Origin: Nostoc sp. CHAB 5836
GTDB taxonomy: Bacteria; Cyanobacteriota; Cyanobacteriia; Cyanobacteriales; Nostocaceae
Direction of reading: 5' to 3'
Assembly (NCBI RefSeq): GCF_020829445.1
Contig: NZ_JAIVFV010000003.1
Span: forward strand, 1-64,000
DNA length: 64,000 nt
In this document: positions 36,131 through 43,715 of the stretch, one piece after another
How the letters are laid out: each line of letters begins with the position of its first letter
How positions within the stretch are numbered: position 1 is the first letter of the stretch
The notes under the pieces: generated by a model
What the model was told of the DNA's origin: nothing
Databases searched by the model: none
The model's input: only the letters and a program-made list of their open reading frames with translations
Position numbers and translations under genes: made by a program

Positions 36131-36640
36131 ATGGCAAAGGTAATTTTCTATAGCAAACCAGGCTGTAAAGGTGGTACTAAGCAAAAAGTTTTGCTCACAG
36201 CTGCCGGTCATGAGGTGATACCATACAACCTGCTAACAGAACCTTGGACAGTTGAACGGTTGCGTTCATTCTTTGGCGATCGCCCCGTAGCCCAATGGTT
36301 TAATCCTTCCGCCCCAAAGGTAAAATCTGGTGAAGTGGTTCCTGAAAAAATCGATGCCCAAAGCGCCTTGACGCTAATGTTGGAAGATCCATTGTTGATT
36401 CGCCGTCCTTTATTAGAAATAGGCGACCGCCGCGAGGTAGGATTTGATGTAGAAAAGATTGATGCTTGGATTGGCTTAAAGCCTGTGGATGAATCCTTGC
36501 GAGAAATCAGCGAAAACCTGATGAAGCAAAATTTGCAAGGCTGCTCACACGGTAATGATCATAGTCATCAACACCATAAGGAAGGTGGCTGTAACCATCA
36601 TAGTGAAAAACATCAAAAGCAAGGCAACTGTAGCCATTAG
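36131..36640 (+). CDS. nitrogenase-associated ArsC/Spx-like protein with His/Cys tail
   Basis: 169 aa. Residues 1-120 are an ArsC/Spx thioredoxin-like fold with the single active cysteine Cys12 (IFYSKPGCKGGTKQK), of the type named nitrogenase-associated protein in databases. Residues 138-169 are an added tail with nine His and three Cys (CSHGNDHSHQHHKEGG...), a likely metal-binding tail. GGAGG precedes the ATG (taggaggtagtgcaATG). Its place after cox2 and near patB supports a nitrogen-fixation role, perhaps metal handling; enzymatic activity is unproven. Confidence 0.85.
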   Translation: MAKVIFYSKPGCKGGTKQKVLLTAAGHEVIPYNLLTEPWTVERLRSFFGDRPVAQWFNPSAPKVKSGEVVPEKIDAQSALTLMLEDPLLIRRPLLEIGDRREVGFDVEKIDAWIGLKPVDESLREISENLMKQNLQGCSHGNDHSHQHHKEGGCNHHSEKHQKQGNCSH

Positions 36641-36784
36641 ATTTTTTGCAAAAGTCCCTAATACCCCACCCCCAACCCTTAAGAGCAAGGAAGGAGGGGA
36701 AACAAAGCGTAGCTTTTACAGGTGGGATTTTTATTAGTTATGGCGATTCTCAATTGCCATGCTATTTAAAAGTAACCTGCTGTA

Positions 36785-36925
36785 ATGGCATTGTTTTGAT
36801 TCACAATGCCATTGTTTTGATTCACAATGCCATTGTTTTGATTCACAATGGCATTGTTTTGATTCACAATGGCATTGTTTCGATTCACAATGCCATTGTT
36901 TCGATTCACAATGCCATTGTTTTGA
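36785..36925. repeat. 21-bp tandem array GSCATTGTTTYGATTCACAAT
   Basis: Six full copies and part of a seventh. The second base alternates C and G (gccattg / ggcattg), and T/C varies at one other place. There are no spacers. A second 21-bp array of different sequence is at 57031-57219. Confidence 0.95.
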
Positions 36926-37044
36926 CTGATATCATGTCCGCATAATTAGTTATGATTCCCACAGTCATCACACCCCACCCTTTAATTCCCTCCCCGCAAG
37001 CGGGGAGGGGAGACAAAGCGTAGCTTTGGCGGGGTGGGGTTCTT

Positions 37045-37128
37045 CTCCGATTATTGAGTCATCTTTTAGATGACTTCAGCTATTAGCAAGGAACTTCAGT
37101 TCCTTGCGGGACTGTTAAGTTGACACCT
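37045..37128. repeat. dispersed hairpin repeat (aggaactgaagttcct type)
   Basis: Contains gtcatcttttagatgac and caaggaacttcagttccttg hairpins. The same pair of hairpins recurs at 38526-38680 and, split by another element, at 55310-55650. Confidence 0.7.
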
Positions 37129-37140
37129 ATGCTGAGTAGT

Positions 37141-38100
37141 TCACCGCACCCCAGCAGTTTCTAAAGATAAATCCTGAAACATGGGTGTGCTGAGGTAACG
37201 TTCACCAAAGGAAGGCTGAATCATTACAATTAAACGTCCGGCATTTTCTGGACGTTTACCTACTTGAATTGCAGCACACAAAGCAGCACCAGAAGATATC
37301 CCAGACAATAAGCCTTCTTCTTTTGCCAAACGTCGCCCATAAGCGATCGCTTGTTCATCACTGACTCTAATTACTTCATCAACCAATTCTAGACGCAGAA
37401 CATCGGGGATAAATCCGGCCCCAATACCTTGAATTTTATGTGGCCCAGCCTCACCACCTGAGAGGACTGGGCTGTTGCTGGGTTCAACTGCGATCGCTTT
37501 AAAAGTCTTCTTGCGCTGTTTGAGTACCTCTGCAATCCCAGTAATCGTTCCACCAGTACCTACGCCAGCAATCACCATATCCACTTCCTGGTCTGTATCT
37601 GTCCAAATTTCTTCTGCGGTGGTTTCCTGATGAACTTTAGGATTGGCCGGGTTGCGAAACTGTTGCAGCATAAAAGCATTGGGAGTATTAGCTACAATTT
37701 CTTCGGCTTTGCGAATTGCTCCCCGCATTCCCTCAGCGCCTGGTGTTAACTCCAAAGAAGCACCATAAGCTCTCAGCATAGCTCGTCGTTCTTGGCTCAT
37801 TGTCTCTGGCATTGTCAAAATCAAACGGTAGCCACGCGCAGCTGCTACCATTGCTAGAGCAATTCCTGTATTACCGGAAGTAGGCTCAACTAAAATCGTC
37901 TTTCCAGGGGAAATTGAGCCAGAGGCTTCTGCTGAGAGTACCATACTTAACCCAATGCGGTCTTTCACCGAAGCTGCTGGGTTCATCCCTTCTAATTTGA
38001 CAACTATCCTCGCCACTACTCCCTCAGCTTGAGGAATCTTGTTCAGTTGAACTAAAGGAGTTCGTCCAATCAGTTCAGTTACGTCTTGAGCAATCCGCAT
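37141..38100 (-). CDS. cysK: cysteine synthase A (O-acetylserine sulfhydrylase)
   Basis: 319 aa, full length fold-type II PLP enzyme. PLP lysine Lys46 in [10 protein letters not shown], substrate loop [15 protein letters not shown], phosphate loop [11 protein letters not shown] and [11 protein letters not shown] at the C-terminal half. It makes cysteine from O-acetylserine and sulfide. GGAG lies 7 nt before the ATG. The flanks are repeat elements, so its promoter lies within or beyond a MITE just upstream (38124-38257). Confidence 0.97.
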   Translation of the reverse strand: MRIAQDVTELIGRTPLVQLNKIPQAEGVVARIVVKLEGMNPAASVKDRIGLSMVLSAEASGSISPGKTILVEPTSGNTGIALAMVAAARGYRLILTMPETMSQERRAMLRAYGASLELTPGAEGMRGAIRKAEEIVANTPNAFMLQQFRNPANPKVHQETTAEEIWTDTDQEVDMVIAGVGTGGTITGIAEVLKQRKKTFKAIAVEPSNSPVLSGGEAGPHKIQGIGAGFIPDVLRLELVDEVIRVSDEQAIAYGRRLAKEEGLLSGISSGAALCAAIQVGKRPENAGRLIVMIQPSFGERYLSTPMFQDLSLETAGVR

Positions 38101-38123
38101 TATTTAACTCCTAAAATCCTCAA

Positions 38124-38257
38124 TATAGGACTTTTACTTGATTTTTGAACAAAACTCAGTACAGGTTTATTCCTTTTTCCCCCTTCAGAGTTCCCTGTTC
38201 CCTCTTCCCTCTTCCCTCTCTCTATGAGAGTTTCAGAAATCAAATCGGATTCCTATA
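38124..38257. mobile_element. MITE, TATAGGA family, copy 2
   Basis: 134 bp bounded by TATAGGACTTTTACTTGATT and AATCAAATCGGATTCCTATA. The interior has C/T-rich repeat ccctcttccctcttccc. It starts 24 bp upstream of the cysK ATG. Confidence 0.75.
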
Positions 38258-38525
38258 TTAGTACAGAGTATTTACTTGTAACAATAACCTTTTGTGTATT
38301 TAATTTGCAGTTGAGTGTCAATGAGTGCATATACTATGTATTATAACTAAACCATCAAATATGAAAGTTTAGGAAGAACTTTTATCAGATGTTTCCGTTG
38401 ATTCTCTTCAGCAGACGGCTAGCTTGCCATCTTTGTATTTTACCATCTGGAATTACTGACTATTGCCTGCTGGGCTGAGATTGAATTTCTATAATTCTGT
38501 ATTTATGATGGGCGACACGCCATTG

Positions 38526-38710
38526 GTGTCAACTTAACGTAAAAGTTATGTCCCGCAAGGAACTGAAGTTCCTTGCTAATAGCAAAAGTCTTCTGAAGAT
38601 GACTAAAGATTTTTGAGAATCTTTTAGTCATCTTTAGATGACTTCAACTAAAAGCCAAAGAACTTTAGTTCAAGGTGGGTAGTGCAGCCAACAGATAAGC
38701 CATTTCTAGC
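38526..38710. repeat. dispersed double-hairpin repeat
   Basis: Contains gcaaggaactgaagttccttg, then gtcatctttagatgac and accompanying segments, as at 37045-37128 but inverted. No coding content. Confidence 0.65.
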
Positions 38711-38817
38711 CTAAGTTGACACCAATGGCGACACACCCACCCCACAAGATTGGATAATTCATTGATTGGAAGTCCCTAATTTACTTTCAAAATATTTAAT
38801 TGCTTTTTCTAATTTAT

Positions 38818-38980
38818 TATAGGAATCCGATTTGATTTTTGAACAAAATTAGGTATTTGTAGGGTGCGTTAGCGACAGCGTAACGCACCAAATCCTGACC
38901 AATGGTGCGTTACGCGAAACGCTAACGCACCCTACTAATTTATTTTCAAAATATTTAATTGCTTTTTCTAATTTATTAGT
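38818..38980. mobile_element. TATAGGA-family element with a 42-bp flanking duplication
   Basis: Begins TATAGGAATCCGATTTGATT and carries the gtagggtgcgttagcg/cgctaacgcaccctac palindrome, but the right TATAGGA end is missing. About 42 bp just left of it (38778-38819, ...aatatttaattgctttttct...) is repeated at 38936-38980, so the whole unit is bracketed by a long direct repeat. Confidence 0.6.
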
Positions 38981-39633
38981 TTATTTTTATCAAGAGACAT
39001 TGATATTTTCTGTTGAGTGCAGTTTTTCTCAACTCCAAATTGCATCGAAAACAGTCCTTATCCATTGCCTACATTGGTTTTAGGTTGAGTGCAAAAACAC
39101 CAGAACCCCACCTCGAAAACACTAGAACCTCGTCTCAAAAACACTAGCACCCATACCCCAATTAATTTTTATAAGTCTGATCAGATCAGGATTACAGGCT
39201 TTGAGTACTATTCTAATGAATTTAATAATCTTAACGTGGCTGGGCTAAACTATTTTGTGGAGGGCGGCTGATATAAATCGTATAGGATTTACGCAGAGAT
39301 TCCCCTCTACCCCCCAACATTCCTGAGCGAAAGCTTAGTGAACTAGGGGGGACTTCTTAATCTCTGTTTTGAGAGTTGGCTCAAACCAGATTCCAACAAT
39401 CTGAGTGCGTCATTTCTGACTGAATAATCCTGCATTTTGTGAAAAGCCTGGTAACTTTTCAGTGGTCAGTGGTAATTAAAAAAATAACTGACAATTAACA
39501 ATTGCGAAAATTACCGATTACACACATTTTAATATCAAAACTGTTTGATAGGTAGAAATATATAGCTACTTTCGATAAACAGTAAAAGATATTTTCTTCC
39601 TGGGTGCATACTACCTAGCAAGGGAGAGCCGAG
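38981..39633. other. intergenic, no supported gene
   Basis: A low-complexity frame at 39089-39271 is built from short imperfect repeats (aaaacactagaacctcg) and is not a credible gene. The rest is AT-rich with no recognised site. Confidence 0.4.
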
Positions 39634-40056
39634 ATGAAAGCCAAACTTTTAAATATTATTACAGTTTGCGTAGTTACCTTAGCAGTGCTTTCTCCAGAAC
39701 TAGTAGTATTTGGTATAGTTTGGGAGCGACATCTGGAGTTAGTAAAATCTCAGAATTTAGCTTGCGAAGTTAACAACACTACTACAGATGCTCCCGCCTT
39801 GGCTCCCCAGACAGAGAGTACACATTCCCCTCAAACTAGCATCCAATCTTCTGATCGTAATGTAGTTCATCAAATGCTGACTGTTGCTGAACAATATAAA
39901 TTTGCCAATATTTTGCAATGGTTCTTCTTGTTAACCCCTATTTGTGTTGGGCTAGGAATTCTCTTTTACGACAGATATCTTGTTTATCGTGCTGCTGTTT
40001 TAAAAGAACAAGTTGAAATGTTAGAAAGACTGTGGCACCAAAGTATAGAACAGTAA
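39634..40056 (+). CDS. small membrane protein, unknown
   Basis: 140 aa. Two hydrophobic helices (about 5-30 and 95-118) enclose a polar, Thr/Pro-rich external loop (NNTTTDAPALAPQTESTHSP). A ribosome site (aagggagagccgagATG) is good. The C-terminal tail is basic and acidic mixed (KEQVEMLERLWHQS) and probably cytosolic. It is followed on the same strand by two small genes. No family recognised. Confidence 0.7.
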   Translation: MKAKLLNIITVCVVTLAVLSPELVVFGIVWERHLELVKSQNLACEVNNTTTDAPALAPQTESTHSPQTSIQSSDRNVVHQMLTVAEQYKFANILQWFFLLTPICVGLGILFYDRYLVYRAAVLKEQVEMLERLWHQSIEQ

Positions 40057-40095
40057 CCAATTGTCAATTTCCTCACCCAAATCAACAAATTTACC

Positions 40096-40377
40096 ATGAC
40101 AGAACAACGTCAAAATCTGTATTTTAATCTCATTGATGAGTTGCTCAAATGCCCAAATGGTCAAGAGCCAGAAATTTTAGAATCTCAGCCAGAATTGATG
40201 GATTCTGGTTTAGTAGAAACAATCTTACAAGTAGCAACTATGTTTGCTCATGAAGGTAATCAAGATGGCGCCCAATTTTTATTTTTTGTGGGGCGTGAGC
40301 TAGCTAAACAATTGGGTTTATACCCGGAAGTTCCCAATACTGAAGTTGCAAATCCTGAAGCTGCAAATAAGGAGTAA
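40096..40377 (+). CDS. small helical protein resembling the N-terminus of CHAT proteins
   Basis: 93 aa. Residues 4-78 (LYFNLIDELLKCPNGQEPEILESQPELMDSGLVETILQVATMF...) resemble the N-terminal helical segment that I recall in front of TPR-CHAT proteins of Nostoc-type cyanobacteria. It stands alone here without a protease domain. The end (NTEVANPEAANKE) is low-complexity. The gene after it starts 3 nt downstream with an AAGGAG site, so the two are co-transcribed. Confidence 0.7.
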   Translation: MTEQRQNLYFNLIDELLKCPNGQEPEILESQPELMDSGLVETILQVATMFAHEGNQDGAQFLFFVGRELAKQLGLYPEVPNTEVANPEAANKE

Positions 40378-40379
40378 AA

Positions 40380-40691
40380 ATGCTGTTGACTTCAACGGAT
40401 GCGGGACAAATAGCTTTAGAACTGCTGATGGCAGATTGGAATATTTCAGAAGAGAACAGAGAATGGTTTACAATCTTTAACTCTCGTCTGATTGGCGAGA
40501 GTTGGTACACTGTGGAACTAGGTGTAGAAGGATTCCCAGATAGGTGGTTTATTCAAGTATATGACAATGGAGTGTGTGATCCAAACTATACATTTATTTC
40601 ACCAATCCGTGGTTATGAAGGATTTACGGACTTTATAAATGTGCCGGATATCGTAGCAGAAGTCTTAGTTTGTGAACGCAATGCTCGATAA
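40380..40691 (+). CDS. hypothetical protein, co-transcribed with the CHAT-like segment
   Basis: 103 aa, soluble, mixed alpha/beta. Begins with MLLTSTDAGQIALELLMADWNISEENREW, followed by beta-strand-like stretches (SWYTVELGVEGFPDRWFIQVYDNGV). A strong ribosome site AAGGAG lies 6 nt upstream. It ends in repeat DNA: the stop codon overlaps the end of a TAAGTAG-type element. No family recognised. Confidence 0.7.
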   Translation: MLLTSTDAGQIALELLMADWNISEENREWFTIFNSRLIGESWYTVELGVEGFPDRWFIQVYDNGVCDPNYTFISPIRGYEGFTDFINVPDIVAEVLVCERNAR

Positions 40692-40822
40692 TAAGTAAGT
40701 TGGCGCGAAAAAACCTAAATATGTTACGAAACGTAAATAGGCTTAAAACCCTTGTAAATGACGAAGGACAAATGACAAATGACAGCCTTAGCCAGTTAGC
40801 TTTAATTGTGCCGACCTACTTA
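40692..40822. mobile_element. repeat element, TAAGTA(G)GTCGG type, copy 1
   Basis: 131 bp from TAAGTAAGTTGGCGCG to GTGCCGACCTACTTA. The interior (tgttacgaaacgtaaatagg, gacagccttagccagtta) is shared with the copy at 57454-57584 and a fragment at 49336. It begins directly after a gene's stop codon. Confidence 0.7.
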
Positions 40823-41050
40823 ATTAAAAATTCTTTCTTTGCGTCCTTAGCGGTAGCCTGCGGAAAGCCGCAACTCTTACCAGACGCACTCGCGTTTGCG
40901 TCTACGTTAAAAAAATTGACTTTGGCAAAGAGTTTTAGCCTTAACTGAACTGTATTGGGTTTTGTGTGTACAGCCGCAAATGAGATTCGCCAGTTATTTA
41001 AACCAATACTTTGATCTTTCATTCAATATAAAGATGCTTTCTGCAAATCG
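40823..41050. other. intergenic with an incomplete CAATAC-family end
   Basis: Contains cgcactcgcgtttgcgtct-type repeat DNA and the right end ttaactgaactgtattg (to 40955) of the CAATAC family without its left partner. No gene seen. Confidence 0.45.
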
Positions 41051-41082
41051 GAGGTGATACCAAATAAGGTACACCTCTTTTT
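41051..41082 (+). terminator. intrinsic terminator hairpin
   Basis: GAGGTGATACC pairs with GGTACACCTC (one mismatch/bulge) around AAATAA, followed directly by TTTTT. It is a textbook-shaped intrinsic terminator, but its nearest upstream gene is about 360 bp away with repeat DNA between. Confidence 0.65.
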
Positions 41083-41167
41083 GATGTAATATTTAATATT
41101 TTATTAAACCATAATCAGCGATTTTGTCATATTTAACTGATAAAATTATGTTATATTAAATAGCGTG

Positions 41168-41530
41168 ATGGACGCTACAGAAATATCAGTTCCAATGATT
41201 GCTGAAGATATCTTAGCCAAAGAATTCACAAGAGTCGTCAACCATTACTACCCGCAAGTTGGGGAATTGCTGGATGGGTGTTATGTGAAAGTCATCACCT
41301 GTTTTTGGGGACGACCTGCTAGACGCTTGCAATATATCGGAATTTATTGCTCTGACGAAATGATTTCCTGCGTGCAAGCTCAAAAAGAAATACTCAGAGA
41401 AGTAGCAGACAATATGGGTCTGATGCAGGTAGTCTGCATAAATGCCAAGCGATTGTTGCGCGATCCTATGTCGAAGGTCAAATTGAACAATCCACGCCTA
41501 TGGTTGGAGTTGCAGTGGGTTGCAACTTAG
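41168..41530 (+). CDS. hypothetical protein, unknown
   Basis: 120 aa from ATG 41168, one codon after a GTG. Alternating strands and helices (YYPQVGELLDGCYVKVITCFWGRPARRLQYIGIYC) with three cysteines. No family recognised and no informative neighbours. Confidence 0.6.
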   Translation: MDATEISVPMIAEDILAKEFTRVVNHYYPQVGELLDGCYVKVITCFWGRPARRLQYIGIYCSDEMISCVQAQKEILREVADNMGLMQVVCINAKRLLRDPMSKVKLNNPRLWLELQWVAT

Positions 41531-41550
41531 TTATTCATCGGATTAATTGA

Positions 41551-41608
41551 GTTTGTAGTAAGCACTTTAGTGCTTAAATATTTGAGGACTAAAGTGCTCA
41601 GTACAAAC
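41551..41608. repeat. hairpin repeat gtttgtagtaagcactttagt
   Basis: GTTTGTAGTAAGCACTTTAG and ACTAAAGTGCTCAGTACAAAC pair over most of their length. The same family as the hairpin at 36069; common dispersed repeat type. Confidence 0.6.
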
Positions 41609-41675
41609 TTATTCAATGCGATAGGCCACTAGAACAACGAGCAGCGACGGTGAGTACAAAGTATCAACGCAAGTA

Positions 41676-42683
41676 ATGAAAACTGGAATTTTCTGCAATT
41701 ACGATAATTTTCACCAAGATGCTCGTCGTGCCATCTTTGAGCAAGTCGCGCTGGTAAAACAGGCAGAAAACTTAGGTTTTGAAGAAGCCTGGGTGAGTGA
41801 GCATCATTTTAGTGCATCCAATCTCAGTCCGTCCATGTTGGTGTTAGTGGCACATTTGGCGGGATTGACTTCAACTATCCAATTAGGCACTGCGGCGGTA
41901 TTACTGCCATTCCATAACCCAATTAGAGTAGCGGAAGATATTGCCACTTTGGATAATCTGTGCAATGGACGATTATTATTTGGAGTTGCTAAAGGCGGCC
42001 CCTTTCCCCAACAAAACAAGCATTTTGCGACACTACCAAGTGAATCCCGTCCCAAGATGCTAGAGGCGATCGCATTGATTCAAAAGCTGTTATATGAAAC
42101 TGATGTATCATTTAATGGCAAGTATTATCAATGCGATCGCTTGACAATTTACCCAAAACCATTGCAGAGGCAAATTCCAGTGTATGTTGCCACTGGCGGT
42201 GATGATGGTATCGAGTTTGCTGCTAAACATTCCTTCAGCTTGATGGGTGGGCCGCCATTTTCCCTAGAGAGATTGAAAGATACTGTTGCTAAATATCGAG
42301 CCTTAAATTCTAGTGGTGCGGAAAACTTTGTCCTGGCACGCTTCTTTTTTGTTGGCAAAACATTTAATGAGGCAGTGAGTGAAGCGTTACCTTTCGTTCG
42401 CCAATTTAGCCAGAAAATGAAAGCTAATTCGGCTGAAGTATTGCAAAATAGTGCAAATCCCAACCAAAAAGCATTTGATCGCACAAACATTTGTTTCGAT
42501 GAAGATTATTTAATTGAGAATTCAATTATCGGTGATGTGGAGACTTGTCGAGACAAAATCAAGAAATTTCAGGACGAATTAAATTTAGGTACGCTAGCAC
42601 TCAAACCCTCATCTTCGGATATGCAAAAAAACCTGGAGAGTTTGACGCGCTACAACCAAGAGGTGCGAAATTATGTCTTCTAA
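41676..42683 (+). CDS. LLM-class flavin-dependent monooxygenase
   Basis: 335 aa, luciferase-like TIM barrel. EEAWVSEHHFSASNLSPSMLVLVAHLAG, TSTIQLGTAAVLLPFHNPIRVAEDIATLDNLCNGRLLFGVAKGGP and IPVYVATGGDDGIEFAAKHSFSLMGGPPF match the class. It uses reduced FMN and O2 to oxidise an unknown substrate. Its end overlaps the next gene by 11 bp, so they are translated together. No flavin reductase is nearby. Confidence 0.88.
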   Translation: MKTGIFCNYDNFHQDARRAIFEQVALVKQAENLGFEEAWVSEHHFSASNLSPSMLVLVAHLAGLTSTIQLGTAAVLLPFHNPIRVAEDIATLDNLCNGRLLFGVAKGGPFPQQNKHFATLPSESRPKMLEAIALIQKLLYETDVSFNGKYYQCDRLTIYPKPLQRQIPVYVATGGDDGIEFAAKHSFSLMGGPPFSLERLKDTVAKYRALNSSGAENFVLARFFFVGKTFNEAVSEALPFVRQFSQKMKANSAEVLQNSANPNQKAFDRTNICFDEDYLIENSIIGDVETCRDKIKKFQDELNLGTLALKPSSSDMQKNLESLTRYNQEVRNYVF

Positions 42684-43047
42684 ACTATACCTGCTTCCTC
42701 CCGATGATTTACCTCCCACTGAGGTAACAAAACAGGATGGAATGCTGCAAATGGAGCTAGAACAGTCTACTGGCAGATGCTTTTATTTAGCCTGCGATCG
42801 CATTACGCGAGTCCTATTATCTAATTGTCAGTGGTATATCACAACAAATGCTAGCATCCTCACATTAATTATTGACTGCCCTGATTTAGTATCTTACTGG
42901 CATATAGTCAGCAATATTCCCCAGTTGGGTAATAGGTTAGAGCGATTTGCTACCAATGGAAAAATCCGCGTTTATCCGCCATTTGGCAAGGGGATGCCCT
43001 TTGAAATTGGTGTTAATGAAATATCTGCTTATCGAGATTGGCTTTGA
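42673..43047 (+). CDS. hypothetical protein coupled to the monooxygenase
   Basis: 124 aa, overlapping the monooxygenase by 11 bp. A polar N-terminus (LPPDDLPPTEVTKQDGMLQMELEQSTGRCFYLACDR) is followed by hydrophobic strand-helix alternations (LSNCQWYITTNASILTLIIDCPDLV). No signal peptide or family recognised. Translational coupling suggests it serves the same reaction or complex. Confidence 0.65.
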   Translation: MSSKLYLLPPDDLPPTEVTKQDGMLQMELEQSTGRCFYLACDRITRVLLSNCQWYITTNASILTLIIDCPDLVSYWHIVSNIPQLGNRLERFATNGKIRVYPPFGKGMPFEIGVNEISAYRDWL

Positions 43048-43715
43048 GGTAACTAGAAACTGGGAATCACACCAAATATAACTCTCTTCCACCCTGTACT
43101 CCTAAAGTGCAGGGTGTCAATACTGCATAGGTTTTGGTGCAACATCAATTGGAGATCCCCCTTAGTCCAATACACTTGGGTTAAGCATTTCTTCCCTCTC
43201 TTTCTCTCTTCTCTCTGTGCCCTCTGCGCCTCTGCGGTTCGATAAATTTGCGCAGGTTGGGTTTCGCTCCTCAACCCAACCTACAACGAGCATTTGTTGG
43301 GTAACACCAATTTTTTATGAAGCTGCATAGAATTCGATCCCCCCTTAATAAGGAGGGAACCGGAAAAACATCTATCAAAGTCCCCCCTTTTTAAGGAAAG
43401 CCCGCGCGATCGCAACCAGCTAGAGCCTCACCCCACCCCGGCTTTGTCTAAAGCCAAAACCTCCCCTCCCCGCTCTTCGGGAGGGGATTGAGGGGCTTTC
43501 AAATCCCCGCACTGTTACTGTGATAATGCGGATACTTGTTAACTGTTCACTGATTTAAACTCCCTCATCCCATAGACTCGCAGCGTTTCATCCCAAAGCT
43601 AGACGCGAAGTTTTTTATAATTATTTACAATCACGGGGGAAATGTACCTCAGATAACTGGAGACCAAAGATAAAAATGAGGTCGTTACCTAGCTAAATTT
43701 CTGGAATTCGTCATC
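43048..43715. other. intergenic repeats before sucrose synthase
   Basis: Holds a hairpin of CACCCTG/CAGGGTG at 43083-43111, a left end of the CAATAC family at 43168 (no right end), and C/G-rich repeat segments (cacccctccccgctcttcgggaggg type) to about 43500. The final 200 bp are plain and probably include the susA promoter. Confidence 0.5.

Noticed and set aside
36785-36925. Possible CRISPR array
   Set aside because: Units are directly adjacent with no unique spacers, and no cas genes are in the window.
37086-37112. Terminator for cysK from the aaggaacttcagttcctt hairpin
   Set aside because: The hairpin recurs at several unrelated sites as a dispersed repeat and lacks a following T-run on the cysK strand.
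39089-39271. 60-aa frame
   Set aside because: It is made of short imperfect repeats (acactagaacctcg type) with no ribosome site and no similarity.
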